DNA from: Pseudomonadota bacterium
Lineage (GTDB): Bacteria; Pseudomonadota; Alphaproteobacteria; Rhizobiales; Pleomorphomonadaceae
Assembly: GCA_023436885.1 (NCBI GenBank)
Contig: JAEZHI010000040.1
Coordinates: forward strand, 372,001-436,000
Direction of reading: 5' to 3'
DNA: 64,000 bases
Positions within the stretch are counted from its first letter, which is position 1. Each line of letters begins with the position of its first letter. Below the pieces are notes generated by a model. That model worked only from the letters and a program-made list of their open reading frames with translations. It searched no databases and was not told where the DNA came from. Of the stretch, positions 34,283 to 43,411 are shown piece by piece. The position numbers and the translations under genes were made by a program.

Positions 34283-37200
34283 TCAGTGTACTGCCGCAGC
34301 TTTTACGAGTTCCGTGATGTAGTCGCCAAACAACTCCACCACTCGTTTCGTCTTGGGGTTTTCCAAAAGTTTCGCTTTTGCCTTGTCCGAAAGGTGATCT
34401 ATAAAAACTGCCCTCCCCGGATCAGAGAGAAGCGCCTTCCCAACCTCACTGGGCGAGCGAGTTTCCTGCGAGGCCTGAAAGATGGCTTCCTGAACCCCCG
34501 ACTTGACTATCTCTTCCGCCAATCTCTCGGAGGCCTTCACCAAGGCTGCTGGTGGGACAATCTTGCTCGCCCCCATGATACCCTTAACGGCCCCGCCTGC
34601 CAGCGCGCCACCGGGGATAAACGTCTCGGGCGTGACAAGGCTCGCCAAAATGCCGAAGACTTGGCCAGTCGCTCCAGCATTCTCTAGAACTTTTTTGTCC
34701 TCATCCTCCATGTCGATCTGGTCTTTCCAAGCCTTGAAAGTTGCCTGATTGAAGATGTTAAGCGCCTGGTCCCTGTAGGCCCAGTACTTGGCATTCTCGG
34801 GTTTCTGAAGCTCCTCGACCACATCGAAGTTTGGGTCGGTCGTGCCATCATCGGAGGCCCAAGTCTTGTTGGCAACAAGTGAGATTACCCAATTATTCTG
34901 GCGCATTGCCGCCAATGCCATTCGCGCATAGCTGGTGTCGACGGGTTGAGGCTTCTCGTTCTGCTGGTCCTCCTTCTTGACCGTCTCAGCCTGGTCATAA
35001 GAGGTGACCCACAATCTGGGCGCTGCCGTATCTTCGTGACTTTGCAGTTCCGAGGCGCTCTTCTTGGTATCCAGATTGGTTTTCAATTGCTTATCGTTCT
35101 CGATCTGCAGGGATATTCGGCCCTGTTGCGCGCGCCTACCCGGGTCATCGTGGACAACCGGACCGCCCATGACAGGCCCATTCGGGACTGGTTGGGTAGT
35201 CGATTGGAAGAGATAGTTGCCTGTCTTTTCGTCCTCTTTGAGCCAACCCATCTCGTCCTGATGGCCTTCAAGTCGTTTCTGGGCGTTTTGCGCATAAACA
35301 CCCCTAAGCCTTTGGGTCTCGGCATCGTCGATCTTTGCCTGTTCCGCCGTCGCCCCAGCCTGATCGAACCCGAAGAAATGGCCGCCATCGACCTCCTGAC
35401 GGGAGACCTTCCCGTCAGCCCCCGTTCGCATCAGGAACACGCGATAGAGCGGCGCCTTTCCTTCCGCGACGGCCTCCGCCGTACCCTCGGCCGGTTCCAG
35501 CATGATCTGGCCGGGCTGGATGGTCGGGTCGTTCGTCTCACGTCGGATGTCTTCAATCAGCCGCTCGTAGCTCTTCGTCATCCAGTCCATAGAGCCGCCG
35601 ACCGCACCGTGGTAGCGCTCCGGCGGATATTTCATGAGCGTGGGGTGGCCGGTGACATTCGTCACGCCATAGGTCTGCTTGAACGCTTCGTCGGCGCGTG
35701 CTTTGGCCAGATCGAAATCGCCGGTTTCCTCGAAGGCGCGCCTGAAGCCCTCCGTATAGTCAGCCATGATCTGGCTACGTTCTTCAGGCGTGAAACCGAG
35801 ATAAAACTGGCCGGCGTCCGACTTATAGAGATCCGTGATGTCCTGCGGGACGATGCGCTTGAGCGCCCGATCCACCAAGGCGTCGTCGACGACCGGCCGA
35901 TGAGCGGGATCGTTCTGTTCGATGTAACGCTTCACGCCCTCTTCCGGGCCGAATTTGTCCACCAGCACCCGGAAATCGCTCGCGGCGTTCGCCACCGTGT
36001 TGCTGCGATCGCTGCGACGAACGGCGTCACCCGAGTTCGCCATCAACCGCTGAGACTGCTGGAGTGCGGCGAGTACCGTGGCGGGATCTTTCGAGTTAAG
36101 CCCTTGCCCGATCTCCTTGATGGTCTGCGATGGAACCATGCCCGTATCCTGGATCAGCTTGCTCAGCAACGGCTCCGTCTTTTCCGGTGTATCGCCCCAG
36201 GTCGAGACCCGCTCCCACACACGATCGACGGCGGCATGGTTCGCTTGGCTGTAGTCTTCGAACTTGAGTTGTGAGCGGTTGAACTTGTCGACGTTCCGAT
36301 CGGTCTCCAGCATTTCCTGGTTCTTGGCATCAAAAGCGCGACCCAGCTCTGCCTTCTGGTCGGCTTTCAGCACCACGTCTTCATCGATGTCGCGGCGGGT
36401 CAGGGTCTTGTCGCCGCTGTCAATCCGCTGCTGATAGCTGTCTGCCCTTGTCGCCCCCAGCACCATGTCGGCCTTGGCTTGGTCCTGCCCGCCTTCCAGC
36501 ACGCCGGCGAGAGCGGCCTTCCTGAGATCATCGGCCTGAGCCTGAGGGAGTCTGCCCAGAACCGCCTCCACCTCCGGCGGCAGTTGCACGGTCGGCGTCA
36601 GCACGGGGGCGCCAATGGGCGGCGTAACGCCAGCGTTCGGTGTGGCTGTCACATCCGAGCCAGCGCTGCCCGGCGGCGTCTGTTCGGCACCATCGGCAAT
36701 GGCAGCCCGGACGCCCATGAATTTCACGAAGTCCTCATCGGAGAGCTTGGCAAGCCCCGCCCACGTCGGCGCAAGTTCCTTGCGGATGTCATCCCAACGG
36801 CCGGCGTTGATGTCTTCTTCCAGGCTGCGGTTGGTCAGGACACTGTAGTTCTTCTTGGCCAGCCACCAGGCACCCCGGTCCTGCGAGGCAGGGCTGAAAT
36901 CAGACAGTCCCGCCTGGCCAGCGACACGCACCCACGTAGAACCGTCGAGCCCGTATCTGCCGGCCCTCGATGCGCCACCGATGCCGATCTCGTCCGGATA
37001 GGTAGCGAAATCATCGAAGCGACCGCCACCGCTCCGGGCATCATAGGAGGATGCTTCAGTCTGTCCGATGGCACCGAGCAGCACATAGGCGGCTGCCGGC
37101 AAGTCGGTCGCCGCGAACTGATCCGGGGCCGGGTTTGCCTGGCTGGTGTGCGCCGCAGCGCGTTTCACCGCCGCAATCACTCCTGGCTGCATGGCGTCGT

Positions 37201-38005
37201 GGAGCGCCATCTTGTCGGCCGATGAAAGGTCAGCGGCGTGGTCGAGACTATAGTTCAGCGCGGCGAGCGCGTTGGTATCGGCAAGCTTCAGCGTCGAACG
37301 TTTGCGAGCCTCGGAGATATAGGCTGCGGTCACCTGCTCCATATGTTCAGGTTCCCACCGCTGGAGGAAACCAAGTTTCTCGATCTCCTTGAGCCCCAGG
37401 GCGAGGGAGTTCTGGTAGCTCGTCTCGTCGGTCGACACCTCGACGGCGTGATCTCTGAAGGCGTCGGCCCCCGCCATGTATCCGCCCTGAATGGCGTCCT
37501 TCCGAGCCTGGGCTTGGGCCTCCAGCCCCTGCTTCTTGGCGTCGAAGAGGATCGGGGCGACCTTTCCGTCGAAGATTGTCTGCGCATCCGGGGAGAGGCT
37601 GTCGCGCTCCGCCTTCACGATCTTGTCCATTTCGGCTTGGTGCTGGAGGAAAGTGTCGACCGGCCCCGTTCCCGTCTGGGAACCGGAGTCCGTCGTCTCA
37701 CCACCACCACTTTTCAATTGAATGAGACCGGCCGCAGCCCGCTGAACGCCCACGTTGGCAGCCGCTTCGTTTTCCACATGGTTGAGGTCGGGCTGTGCCT
37801 TGGCCGCATCGGTCTTCGCCTTTTCCTTGGCGATGGCGGCGTCCGACACCGCTTGCCCGATCTCGGTCAGCCCCTTGCCGGCCGTGCCGAGCGCGGTGCC
37901 GATATCGGAACCGAACATCTCCTTGGTCGCCTTGGTGCTATCGCGGAAAGTGAGGCCGGGATCGAGGCGAATGCCCCGGTCTTCATAGGTCGGCACAACG
38001 GGCAT
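34283..38005 (-). CDS. Internal virion / ejection protein with GH104-like muramidase domain
   Basis: 1240-aa protein in the place of T7 gp15-gp16. Residues 1-30 read like a head-binding tag and 40-300 are helical. About 302-425 is a lambda-R-like (GH104) lytic transglycosylase: AIGQTEASSYD with probable catalytic E317, then AGRYGLDGSTW and DFSPASQDRGAWWL. A long helical region follows, then at about 1026-1111 a module shared with the two secreted proteins downstream. A short hydrophobic stretch (PGGALAGGAVKGIMGA) and an end at VKAAAVH close it. T7-like ejection proteins are often longer, so the C-terminus may be trimmed. It would digest wall during DNA ejection. ATG 38005 is supported by the conserved copy at 43510. 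Confidence 0.82.
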   Translation of the reverse strand: MPVVPTYEDRGIRLDPGLTFRDSTKATKEMFGSDIGTALGTAGKGLTEIGQAVSDAAIAKEKAKTDAAKAQPDLNHVENEAAANVGVQRAAAGLIQLKSGGGETTDSGSQTGTGPVDTFLQHQAEMDKIVKAERDSLSPDAQTIFDGKVAPILFDAKKQGLEAQAQARKDAIQGGYMAGADAFRDHAVEVSTDETSYQNSLALGLKEIEKLGFLQRWEPEHMEQVTAAYISEARKRSTLKLADTNALAALNYSLDHAADLSSADKMALHDAMQPGVIAAVKRAAAHTSQANPAPDQFAATDLPAAAYVLLGAIGQTEASSYDARSGGGRFDDFATYPDEIGIGGASRAGRYGLDGSTWVRVAGQAGLSDFSPASQDRGAWWLAKKNYSVLTNRSLEEDINAGRWDDIRKELAPTWAGLAKLSDEDFVKFMGVRAAIADGAEQTPPGSAGSDVTATPNAGVTPPIGAPVLTPTVQLPPEVEAVLGRLPQAQADDLRKAALAGVLEGGQDQAKADMVLGATRADSYQQRIDSGDKTLTRRDIDEDVVLKADQKAELGRAFDAKNQEMLETDRNVDKFNRSQLKFEDYSQANHAAVDRVWERVSTWGDTPEKTEPLLSKLIQDTGMVPSQTIKEIGQGLNSKDPATVLAALQQSQRLMANSGDAVRRSDRSNTVANAASDFRVLVDKFGPEEGVKRYIEQNDPAHRPVVDDALVDRALKRIVPQDITDLYKSDAGQFYLGFTPEERSQIMADYTEGFRRAFEETGDFDLAKARADEAFKQTYGVTNVTGHPTLMKYPPERYHGAVGGSMDWMTKSYERLIEDIRRETNDPTIQPGQIMLEPAEGTAEAVAEGKAPLYRVFLMRTGADGKVSRQEVDGGHFFGFDQAGATAEQAKIDDAETQRLRGVYAQNAQKRLEGHQDEMGWLKEDEKTGNYLFQSTTQPVPNGPVMGGPVVHDDPGRRAQQGRISLQIENDKQLKTNLDTKKSASELQSHEDTAAPRLWVTSYDQAETVKKEDQQNEKPQPVDTSYARMALAAMRQNNWVISLVANKTWASDDGTTDPNFDVVEELQKPENAKYWAYRDQALNIFNQATFKAWKDQIDMEDEDKKVLENAGATGQVFGILASLVTPETFIPGGALAGGAVKGIMGASKIVPPAALVKASERLAEEIVKSGVQEAIFQASQETRSPSEVGKALLSDPGRAVFIDHLSDKAKAKLLENPKTKRVVELFGDYITELVKAAAVH

Positions 38006-38095
38006 CTGGTCCTCGCATCGCTCGCGCGCCGGGACGCCTGTCGGTCCGACGCTGTCGGTGCGACGCTAAGGATTCGAGGTTTTCGCGGTGGAGCG
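37905..38095 (-). repeat. Repeat A: 5' end and leader of the ejection-protein gene
   Basis: This stretch is repeated at 43412-43595 in the same orientation. About 55 bases around the start codon differ by one base, and the leader keeps AATCCTTAGCGT and a small hairpin (CCGAC-AGC-GTCGG here, CCGAC-GGC-GTCGG in the other). Upstream both copies pass into very AT-rich sequence with TATATATA-like tracts, possibly the promoter. Confidence 0.75.
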
Positions 38096-38271
38096 GAGAG
38101 AGACGAGCCGTGAGGAAAGCAGCACGGCGTTTACCAAAATTCTACTAATGATTGTATATTATATATATTCGCCTATTGATGGCAGACAGAATAGAACATA
38201 TAAAGAACACAGCAGGGCGGCCTCTGCAAGGCCATTTCAGCCGCAGACGCTTCTCCGCCCTCGGCGATGGA
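38096..38271. promoter_or_regulatory. AT-rich divergent promoter region
   Basis: The gap between the ejection protein (minus) and the small secreted protein (plus) contains a run of TATA-like sequence at 38153-38170 in an otherwise GC-rich setting. It probably carries promoters for both genes. No operator was recognised. Confidence 0.4.
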
Positions 38272-38280
38272 ATGAACATC

Positions 38281-38565
38281 ATGTTTTCAAAGGTCTTTTC
38301 GCTTGCCGCGCTGGCGATGCTTCTCTCTGTGCCGGCCCATGCCGACTGCGCGCTGATCACCAGCCCCTGCAGCACGGATTCCCACGGCAACACCTATGTC
38401 ACCGAGCAGAACCTCGGCTTCGGCTACACCACCTATCGCAACGGCGTGCCCTATTCCCAGACACACGAAAACATGTACGGCTCCGTCACCGAATACAGGT
38501 ACGGCGGCCACGGCTCGACGACCTACAACTCAGATCCCTACGCTAGCGGCTTCAAGAAGCGGTAG
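38281..38565 (+). CDS. Small secreted protein
   Basis: 94-aa protein: signal peptide MFSKVFSLAALAMLLSVPAHA, then DCALITSPCSTDSHGNTYVTEQNLGFGYTTYRNGVPYSQTHENMYG, rich in Tyr, Gly, Ser and Thr with two Cys. The repeated pattern NLGFGYTTYRNG resembles small exported proteins of rhizobia and brucellae. An ATG at 38272 would add three residues. Divergent from the phage gene and followed by two hairpins. Function unknown. Confidence 0.65.
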   Translation: MFSKVFSLAALAMLLSVPAHADCALITSPCSTDSHGNTYVTEQNLGFGYTTYRNGVPYSQTHENMYGSVTEYRYGGHGSTTYNSDPYASGFKKR

Positions 38566-38610
38566 GCATCGGACCGAAAAGTGGAATCCGGTTGCCGGAT
38601 GATCCGATGC
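38566..38610. repeat. Dispersed palindromic repeat (AAAAGTGG/CCGG type)
   Basis: GCATCGGA at 38566 pairs with TCCGATGC ending at 38610, and ATCCGG-TTG-CCGGAT forms an inner hairpin. The first 16 bases occur in reverse complement at 20470-20485. Related copies lie at 48241 and 53587. Confidence 0.65.
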
Positions 38611-38617
38611 ACAAAAA

Positions 38618-38659
38618 GCTAGATCTGGCTGCATCCATTGGGACGCAGGCAGATCTAGC
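38618..38659. terminator. Long hairpin, probable bidirectional terminator
   Basis: GCTAGATCTGGCTGC and GCAGGCAGATCTAGC form a 15-bp stem with one mismatch around a 12-base loop, preceded by AAAAA. The convergent genes at 38565 and 38762 end on either side. Confidence 0.65.
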
Positions 38660-38761
38660 CGCAAGCAAGGAGCGCTTCGACAAAAGCGAGGGCACCACGC
38701 GCCCGTCCGTCCCACGCTGTCGGCGCGGCGCCGGACGCGCAGGTTGGTGCCCTCTGCCCCA

Positions 38762-39673
38762 TCACCCCTTGTGGGCGTCGATGAGGTGCTGGCGAAAGAT
38801 GCGGGCGATTTCCGACAGCGTGGTGGTCGGAAAATGGGCAGCACACATCGCCACCTGAAAGCTGAGCAAGTCGGGCCGCAAGGCCCGCATCTGCTTGGAG
38901 GCGACCCATTGGGCCGCATAATGGCGCGGCAGGAAAGCCACGAAACAGCCGCTCAAAACCAGGTGCGCCAACCCCTCCATGGAATAGGCGGTCGCCGCCG
39001 GCGGCTTGGCGAACAGCGATGAATGAGCGGTCGCCACGGCATAGCCGCGCCGGGCATGCGCCTGAAAAGCGAGCCGCTGCAAGCCCAGTTCGCGGGCATC
39101 CACCTCAAACAGCGGGTGGCCGGCCCCGCAATAAAGATCCTGATCTTCGTGAAAGAGCTGCTGCAGGTGGACCGCTGCGTTCATCGGGCGGTTCGGCACG
39201 ATGGCGATCTCCATCTGCCGGCTGAGCAAGGCATTCTCGATCTGGTTGGGCGAGACGATGTGCAGCGTGACATGCACGTCGGGGACCTGCTGATTGTAGG
39301 CGGCGATCGCCGCGTGCAAGGCGCAGCGCGGGTTCTCGACCACCGCGTCGACGGCGCCAACGCGCAGTTCGCCGACCAGATGGCCGCGCATGACGCTGAG
39401 CTCGCTGCGGAAATTATCGAGCGCGGCAAAGCACTTGACCAGTTCGGCATAGACCTTCTGGCCCTGCTCGGTCAGCGCGAAGCCCGAGCGTCCGCGCCGG
39501 CAAAGCGTCAGGCCGAGGCGCGTCTCCAGCGCGGCCATCTGGGCGCTGATCGTCGAGCGGGAAATGCCGAGCTCATCCTGGGCGCGGGTGAAGCCGCCGC
39601 TCTCGACCACGCTGCGAAAGATCCTGAGCTGACGCAGGTCGACGTCACTCAGCGGTGGGATATGTTGCAACAT
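38762..39673 (-). CDS. LysR family transcriptional regulator
   Basis: 303-aa LTTR. The helix-turn-helix reads LRQLRIFRSVVESGGFTRAQDELGISRSTISAQMAALETRLGLTLCRRG. The effector domain begins ELRVGAVDAVVENPR. The gene is divergent from the ureohydrolase gene with a 101-base gap, so it probably regulates the ureohydrolase-ABC operon. The gap contains the AT-rich CGATATTATCG, an inverted repeat that could be part of the operator. The inducer may be a guanidino compound, but nothing in the sequence proves it. Confidence 0.9.
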   Translation of the reverse strand: MLQHIPPLSDVDLRQLRIFRSVVESGGFTRAQDELGISRSTISAQMAALETRLGLTLCRRGRSGFALTEQGQKVYAELVKCFAALDNFRSELSVMRGHLVGELRVGAVDAVVENPRCALHAAIAAYNQQVPDVHVTLHIVSPNQIENALLSRQMEIAIVPNRPMNAAVHLQQLFHEDQDLYCGAGHPLFEVDARELGLQRLAFQAHARRGYAVATAHSSLFAKPPAATAYSMEGLAHLVLSGCFVAFLPRHYAAQWVASKQMRALRPDLLSFQVAMCAAHFPTTTLSEIARIFRQHLIDAHKG

Positions 39674-39774
39674 GATAGGTTGAGAAGATCGGACGTTAAC
39701 GTTGGAACTTCGATATTATCGGTCGTTTCCGGCTATGGCAACGTTGTTGCATCCGTCGTTGCCCGGAGCCTTGA

Positions 39775-40770
39775 ATGACCGTCCTCACGCCGTCCAGCAG
39801 CCGCAGTTTCACACCCGTTTCCGCCATGGAGTCGCCGCGCTACGCCGGGCCCGCCACCTTCATGCGCCTCCCGCTGCTGCATCTTGATGAGGCAGATATC
39901 GGCCTCGTCGACATCGGCATCGTCGGCGTGCCCTGGGATGGCGGAACGACCAACCGTCCGGGCACTCGCCACGGCCCGCGCCAATTGCGCGATCTCTCGA
40001 CCATGCTGCGCCCGATCCATCCGGCCACCGGCATGAACCCCTACGCGATCTGCAACGTTGCCGATCTCGGCGACTGCCCGACCAACCCCGCCGACCTCAT
40101 GGATGCGCTGGAGCGCGTCACTCGCTTCTACGGCGAGCTCCGGACGAAGGGCATCGTGCCGCTCAGCGCCGGTGGCGACCACCTGATCTCCTACCCCATC
40201 CTGAAGGCGATCGCCGCCGATGGCCCGGTCGGCATGATCCACTTCGATGCCCACACCGACCTGTTCGACGATTACTTCGGCGGCTTCCGCTACACCCACG
40301 GCACGCCATTCCGCCGCGCCATCGAGGACGGCTACCTCGACCCGAAGCGCGTCGTGCAGATCGGCATCCGCGGCACCATGTACGATGGCGAGGACGTCGC
40401 CTGGGGACTGGCGCAGGGCGTCCGCATCATCCGCATCGAAGAATTTGAGGAGCGCGGCGTCGATGACGTCATCGCCGAGGCCCGCGCCATCGTCGGCAAC
40501 CAACCGACCTATGTCAGCTTCGACATCGACAGCCTCGATCCGTCCATCGCGCCGGGCACCGGCACGCCCGAGGTCGGCGGCTTCACCACCCGCGAAGCCC
40601 AGCGCATGCTGCGCAAGCTCGCCGGGCTCAACCTGATAGGCGCCGATCTCGTGGAGGTGTCTCCCCCCTTCGATTCCTCCGGCGGCACGGCCTGGGTCGG
40701 CATCTCCCTGATGTTCGAACTCCTCTGCCTCCTCGCCGCCTCGCCCGCCGCCCGCAAATCCGCCCTTTAA
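39775..40770 (+). CDS. Ureohydrolase family enzyme (agmatinase-like)
   Basis: 331-aa arginase/agmatinase-fold enzyme. All six ligands of the binuclear metal site are seen: H136 (SAGGDHLIS), D158, H160 and D162 (HFDAHTD), D250 and D252 (SFDIDSLDPS). The sequence VPWDGGTTNRPGTRHGP is typical of agmatinase-type ureohydrolases. The N-terminal about 25 residues are a polar extension. Ureohydrolases split urea from agmatine, guanidinobutyrate, guanidinopropionate or guanidine, and sequence alone does not separate these. It leads an operon with a NitT/TauT-type importer, so an imported guanidino compound is a reasonable guess. Confidence 0.88.
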   Translation: MTVLTPSSSRSFTPVSAMESPRYAGPATFMRLPLLHLDEADIGLVDIGIVGVPWDGGTTNRPGTRHGPRQLRDLSTMLRPIHPATGMNPYAICNVADLGDCPTNPADLMDALERVTRFYGELRTKGIVPLSAGGDHLISYPILKAIAADGPVGMIHFDAHTDLFDDYFGGFRYTHGTPFRRAIEDGYLDPKRVVQIGIRGTMYDGEDVAWGLAQGVRIIRIEEFEERGVDDVIAEARAIVGNQPTYVSFDIDSLDPSIAPGTGTPEVGGFTTREAQRMLRKLAGLNLIGADLVEVSPPFDSSGGTAWVGISLMFELLCLLAASPAARKSAL

Positions 40771-40799
40771 CCCTCCCCAAGCCTAACCTGGAGTCCAGC

Positions 40800-41783
40800 A
40801 TGACAGAGCAGACATCACCTCGCCTTCGCGTGTCCATCCTGGCCGTCATGGCCACACTCGGCCTCAGCTCTCCCTCGCTTGCCGCCGACAAGCTGACCAT
40901 CGCGCTCTCCACCTGGGTGGGCTACGGGCCGCTGTTCATCGCCAAGTCCGAGGGGCTGTTCGAAAAGGAAGGGCTCGACGTCAACCTGGTGATCATGGAA
41001 GACGTCAAGACCCGCATGCCGGCGCTGGCCGCCGGCCGGATCGACGCCGCCGTCACCACCATCGACACGGTGCTGGGCTTCACCTCCGATAGCCATCCGC
41101 TCACCTATCTCTTCGCGGTGGACGACAGCAAGGGCGGCGACGGCATCGTCGCCAACAAGGACATCAAGTCGATCGCCGACCTCAAGGGCAAGAAGGTCGC
41201 CTACACCGAGGGCTCGGTGTCCCAGTTCTTCCTCAGCGTGTTGCTCAAGGACAACGGCCTCTCCCTCAAGGACATCCAGACGCTCAACATGACGGCCGGC
41301 GACGCCGGCGCCGCCTTCGTGGCCGGCAAGGTCGACGCTGCCGTCACCTGGGAGCCCTGGCTCAGCCGCGGCAAGGCCTCGCCGCACGGCGCGCTTCTGG
41401 TCGACAGCTCCACCAAGCCCGGCCTGATCACCGACGTCATGGTGACGACCAAGAAGGAACTGGCCGATCATCCCAAGGCCATGCAGGGCCTCTATCGTGC
41501 CTGGTCGGCGGCGGTCGAATGGCAGAAGTCGCATGTCGAGGAAGCCGATGCGATCATGGCCAAGGGCGTCGGCGGCTGGCTGGAAGATCCGAAGGTGTTC
41601 GCCGAGACGCGCGCCGGCATCGCCTTCTATGACGACGCCGCCAACAAGTCCTTCATGGACCCGGCCAACACCTCCGGCATCCTCGGCACCATCACCAAGG
41701 CCAAGGTTCTCGGCGAGGAGGCTGGGCTCTACAAGGTCTCCGTCGATCCGGCCTCGATGATCGCCACCGGCATCGTCAAGTAA
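40800..41783 (+). CDS. ABC transporter substrate-binding protein, NitT/TauT type
   Basis: 327-aa periplasmic binding protein with signal peptide (AVMATLGLSSPSLA). The SsuA/TauA-like fold begins KLTIALSTWVGYGPLFIAKSEGLFEKEGLDV, with DAAVTTIDTVLGF and DAAVTWEPWLS at the cleft. Start ATG 40800 lies 29 bases after the ureohydrolase stop. Family members bind taurine, nitrate, alkanesulfonates, pyrimidine precursors or guanidino-type solutes. The operon context points to the last but does not prove it. Confidence 0.9.
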   Translation: MTEQTSPRLRVSILAVMATLGLSSPSLAADKLTIALSTWVGYGPLFIAKSEGLFEKEGLDVNLVIMEDVKTRMPALAAGRIDAAVTTIDTVLGFTSDSHPLTYLFAVDDSKGGDGIVANKDIKSIADLKGKKVAYTEGSVSQFFLSVLLKDNGLSLKDIQTLNMTAGDAGAAFVAGKVDAAVTWEPWLSRGKASPHGALLVDSSTKPGLITDVMVTTKKELADHPKAMQGLYRAWSAAVEWQKSHVEEADAIMAKGVGGWLEDPKVFAETRAGIAFYDDAANKSFMDPANTSGILGTITKAKVLGEEAGLYKVSVDPASMIATGIVK

Positions 41784-41802
41784 GCGGCCGGGAGCAGACA
41801 CC

Positions 41803-42597
41803 ATGAAGACCAGATCGCTTTTCCTGCCCAAGGTACCCATCCCCCGCGCGGTTTACGTCGGGCTGAGCGCGTGCTCCGTGCTGGCGGTTCTGGGCCTGTG
41901 GTGTCTGCTCACCTATGGCGGCTTCACGCCGCCGGACTTCCTGGCAACGCCCGGCGACGTGATCGCCGCCGGCGCGCAGCGCATCGCCAATCTCTCGCTG
42001 TTCGGCCACATCGGGGCCAGCCTGGAGGTCATCCTCTCCGGCTTCCTGCTGGCATCGGTGCTCGCCGTGCCGATCGGTATCCTGATGGGCGCCTTCCCGG
42101 CCATTCAGGCGCTGTTCGAGCCGATCACCGGCTTCATGCGCTACATACCCGTCTCCGCGCTGATCCCCCTGCTCATCCTCTGGATCGGCATCGGCCTCGA
42201 GCAGAAGATCATGGTGATCTTCCTCGGCACCTTCTTCCAGCAGTTGATCCTGATCTCCGACGTGTCGGCGCGCGTCAACAAGGACATCATCGACTGCGGC
42301 TACACGCTGGGCGCCAGCCGCCGCCAAGTGGTCTGGAGAATTCTCCTGCCGTCCTGCATGCCTGGCGTGATGGACAACCTTCGCGTCACCATGGGCTGGG
42401 CCTGGACCTATCTGGTGGTGGCCGAGCTGGTCGCCTCCGACAGCGGCCTCGGCTACATGATCCTCAATGCCATGCGCGGGCTGTTCACCGACGTCATCCT
42501 GCTCGGCGTCTTCACCATCGGCATCCTCGGCCTCATGACCGATTTCCTCTTCAAGTGGCTTCGCCAGCGCTTGTTGCCCTGGTCAGTTCATCAGTAA
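41803..42597 (+). CDS. ABC transporter permease, NitT/TauT type
   Basis: 264-aa membrane protein with six helices. The family signature is TPPDFLATPGDVIAAGAQRI near the N-terminus and the EAA-like coupling loop IIDCGYTLGASRRQVVWRILLPSCMPGVMDNLRV. It sits 19 bases after the binding-protein stop and 11 bases before the ATPase start. It forms the channel of the importer. Confidence 0.92.
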   Translation: MKTRSLFLPKVPIPRAVYVGLSACSVLAVLGLWCLLTYGGFTPPDFLATPGDVIAAGAQRIANLSLFGHIGASLEVILSGFLLASVLAVPIGILMGAFPAIQALFEPITGFMRYIPVSALIPLLILWIGIGLEQKIMVIFLGTFFQQLILISDVSARVNKDIIDCGYTLGASRRQVVWRILLPSCMPGVMDNLRVTMGWAWTYLVVAELVASDSGLGYMILNAMRGLFTDVILLGVFTIGILGLMTDFLFKWLRQRLLPWSVHQ

Positions 42598-42608
42598 GGA
42601 GCCACCAA

Positions 42609-43388
42609 GTGAGTCTGCTCACCCTCAAGGACGTTTCCGTCCGCTTCGAGTCCAAGGGCAAGCCGCCGGTGCTGGCCCTCGACAACGTGTCGGTGTCGGT
42701 CCGGCACAACACCTTCTCCGTGCTGGTCGGCCCGTCGGGCTGCGGCAAGTCCACCCTGTTGCGGCTGGTCGCCGGGCTGGAAGAGCCCACCGCCGGCGTC
42801 ATCGAGCTCGATGGCAAGCCGATGATCGTCGGCCCCTCGCGCGATCGTGGCATGGTGTTCCAGAGCTACACGCTGTTCCCCTGGCTCACGGTTCGCCAGA
42901 ACGTCATGTTCGGCCCGAAGCTGGAGGGCCTTTCCAAGGGCGATTGCGAGACGATCGCCGACGAACTGATCGAGGCCGTCCATCTCAAGGATTTCTCCCA
43001 CGCCTATCCCAACGAGCTCTCCGGCGGCATGCGCCAGCGCGTCGCCATCGCCCGCGCGCTCGCCAATGATCCGCGCATCCTGCTGATGGACGAACCCTTC
43101 GGCGCCCTCGACAGCCAGACCAGACAGGTCATGCAGGAACTGCTGCTGGAAATCTGGCAGAAAAAGCGCAAGACCGTGCTGTTCATCACCCACGACATCG
43201 ACGAGGCCATCCTGCTCGGCGACGAAGTCCACGTGATGACCGCCCGCCCCGGCCGCATCAAGGAGTCGCTGACCATCGACATCGACCGCCCCCGCGGCAT
43301 CGACACCCTGACCGACGGCACCTTCACCGCCTACAAGAAAAACATCCTCGGCCTGATGCACAACGAAGCCCTCCGCGCGGCGGTGTGA
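42609..43388 (+). CDS. ABC transporter ATP-binding protein, NitT/TauT type
   Basis: 259-aa ATPase with Walker A (VGPSGCGKSTLL), Q-loop (MVFQSYTLFPWL), signature (NELSGGMRQRVAIARAL), Walker B (RILLMDEPFGALD) and H-loop (FITHDIDEA). The GTG at 42609 has AAGGAG eight bases upstream and is the natural start. Last gene of the ureohydrolase-ABC operon. Directly after its stop comes the decayed copy of the ejection-protein 5' end, in the opposite orientation. Confidence 0.93.
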   Translation: MSLLTLKDVSVRFESKGKPPVLALDNVSVSVRHNTFSVLVGPSGCGKSTLLRLVAGLEEPTAGVIELDGKPMIVGPSRDRGMVFQSYTLFPWLTVRQNVMFGPKLEGLSKGDCETIADELIEAVHLKDFSHAYPNELSGGMRQRVAIARALANDPRILLMDEPFGALDSQTRQVMQELLLEIWQKKRKTVLFITHDIDEAILLGDEVHVMTARPGRIKESLTIDIDRPRGIDTLTDGTFTAYKKNILGLMHNEALRAAV

Positions 43389-43411
43389 GCCGGCAGGAGG
43401 CGATGACCAGG

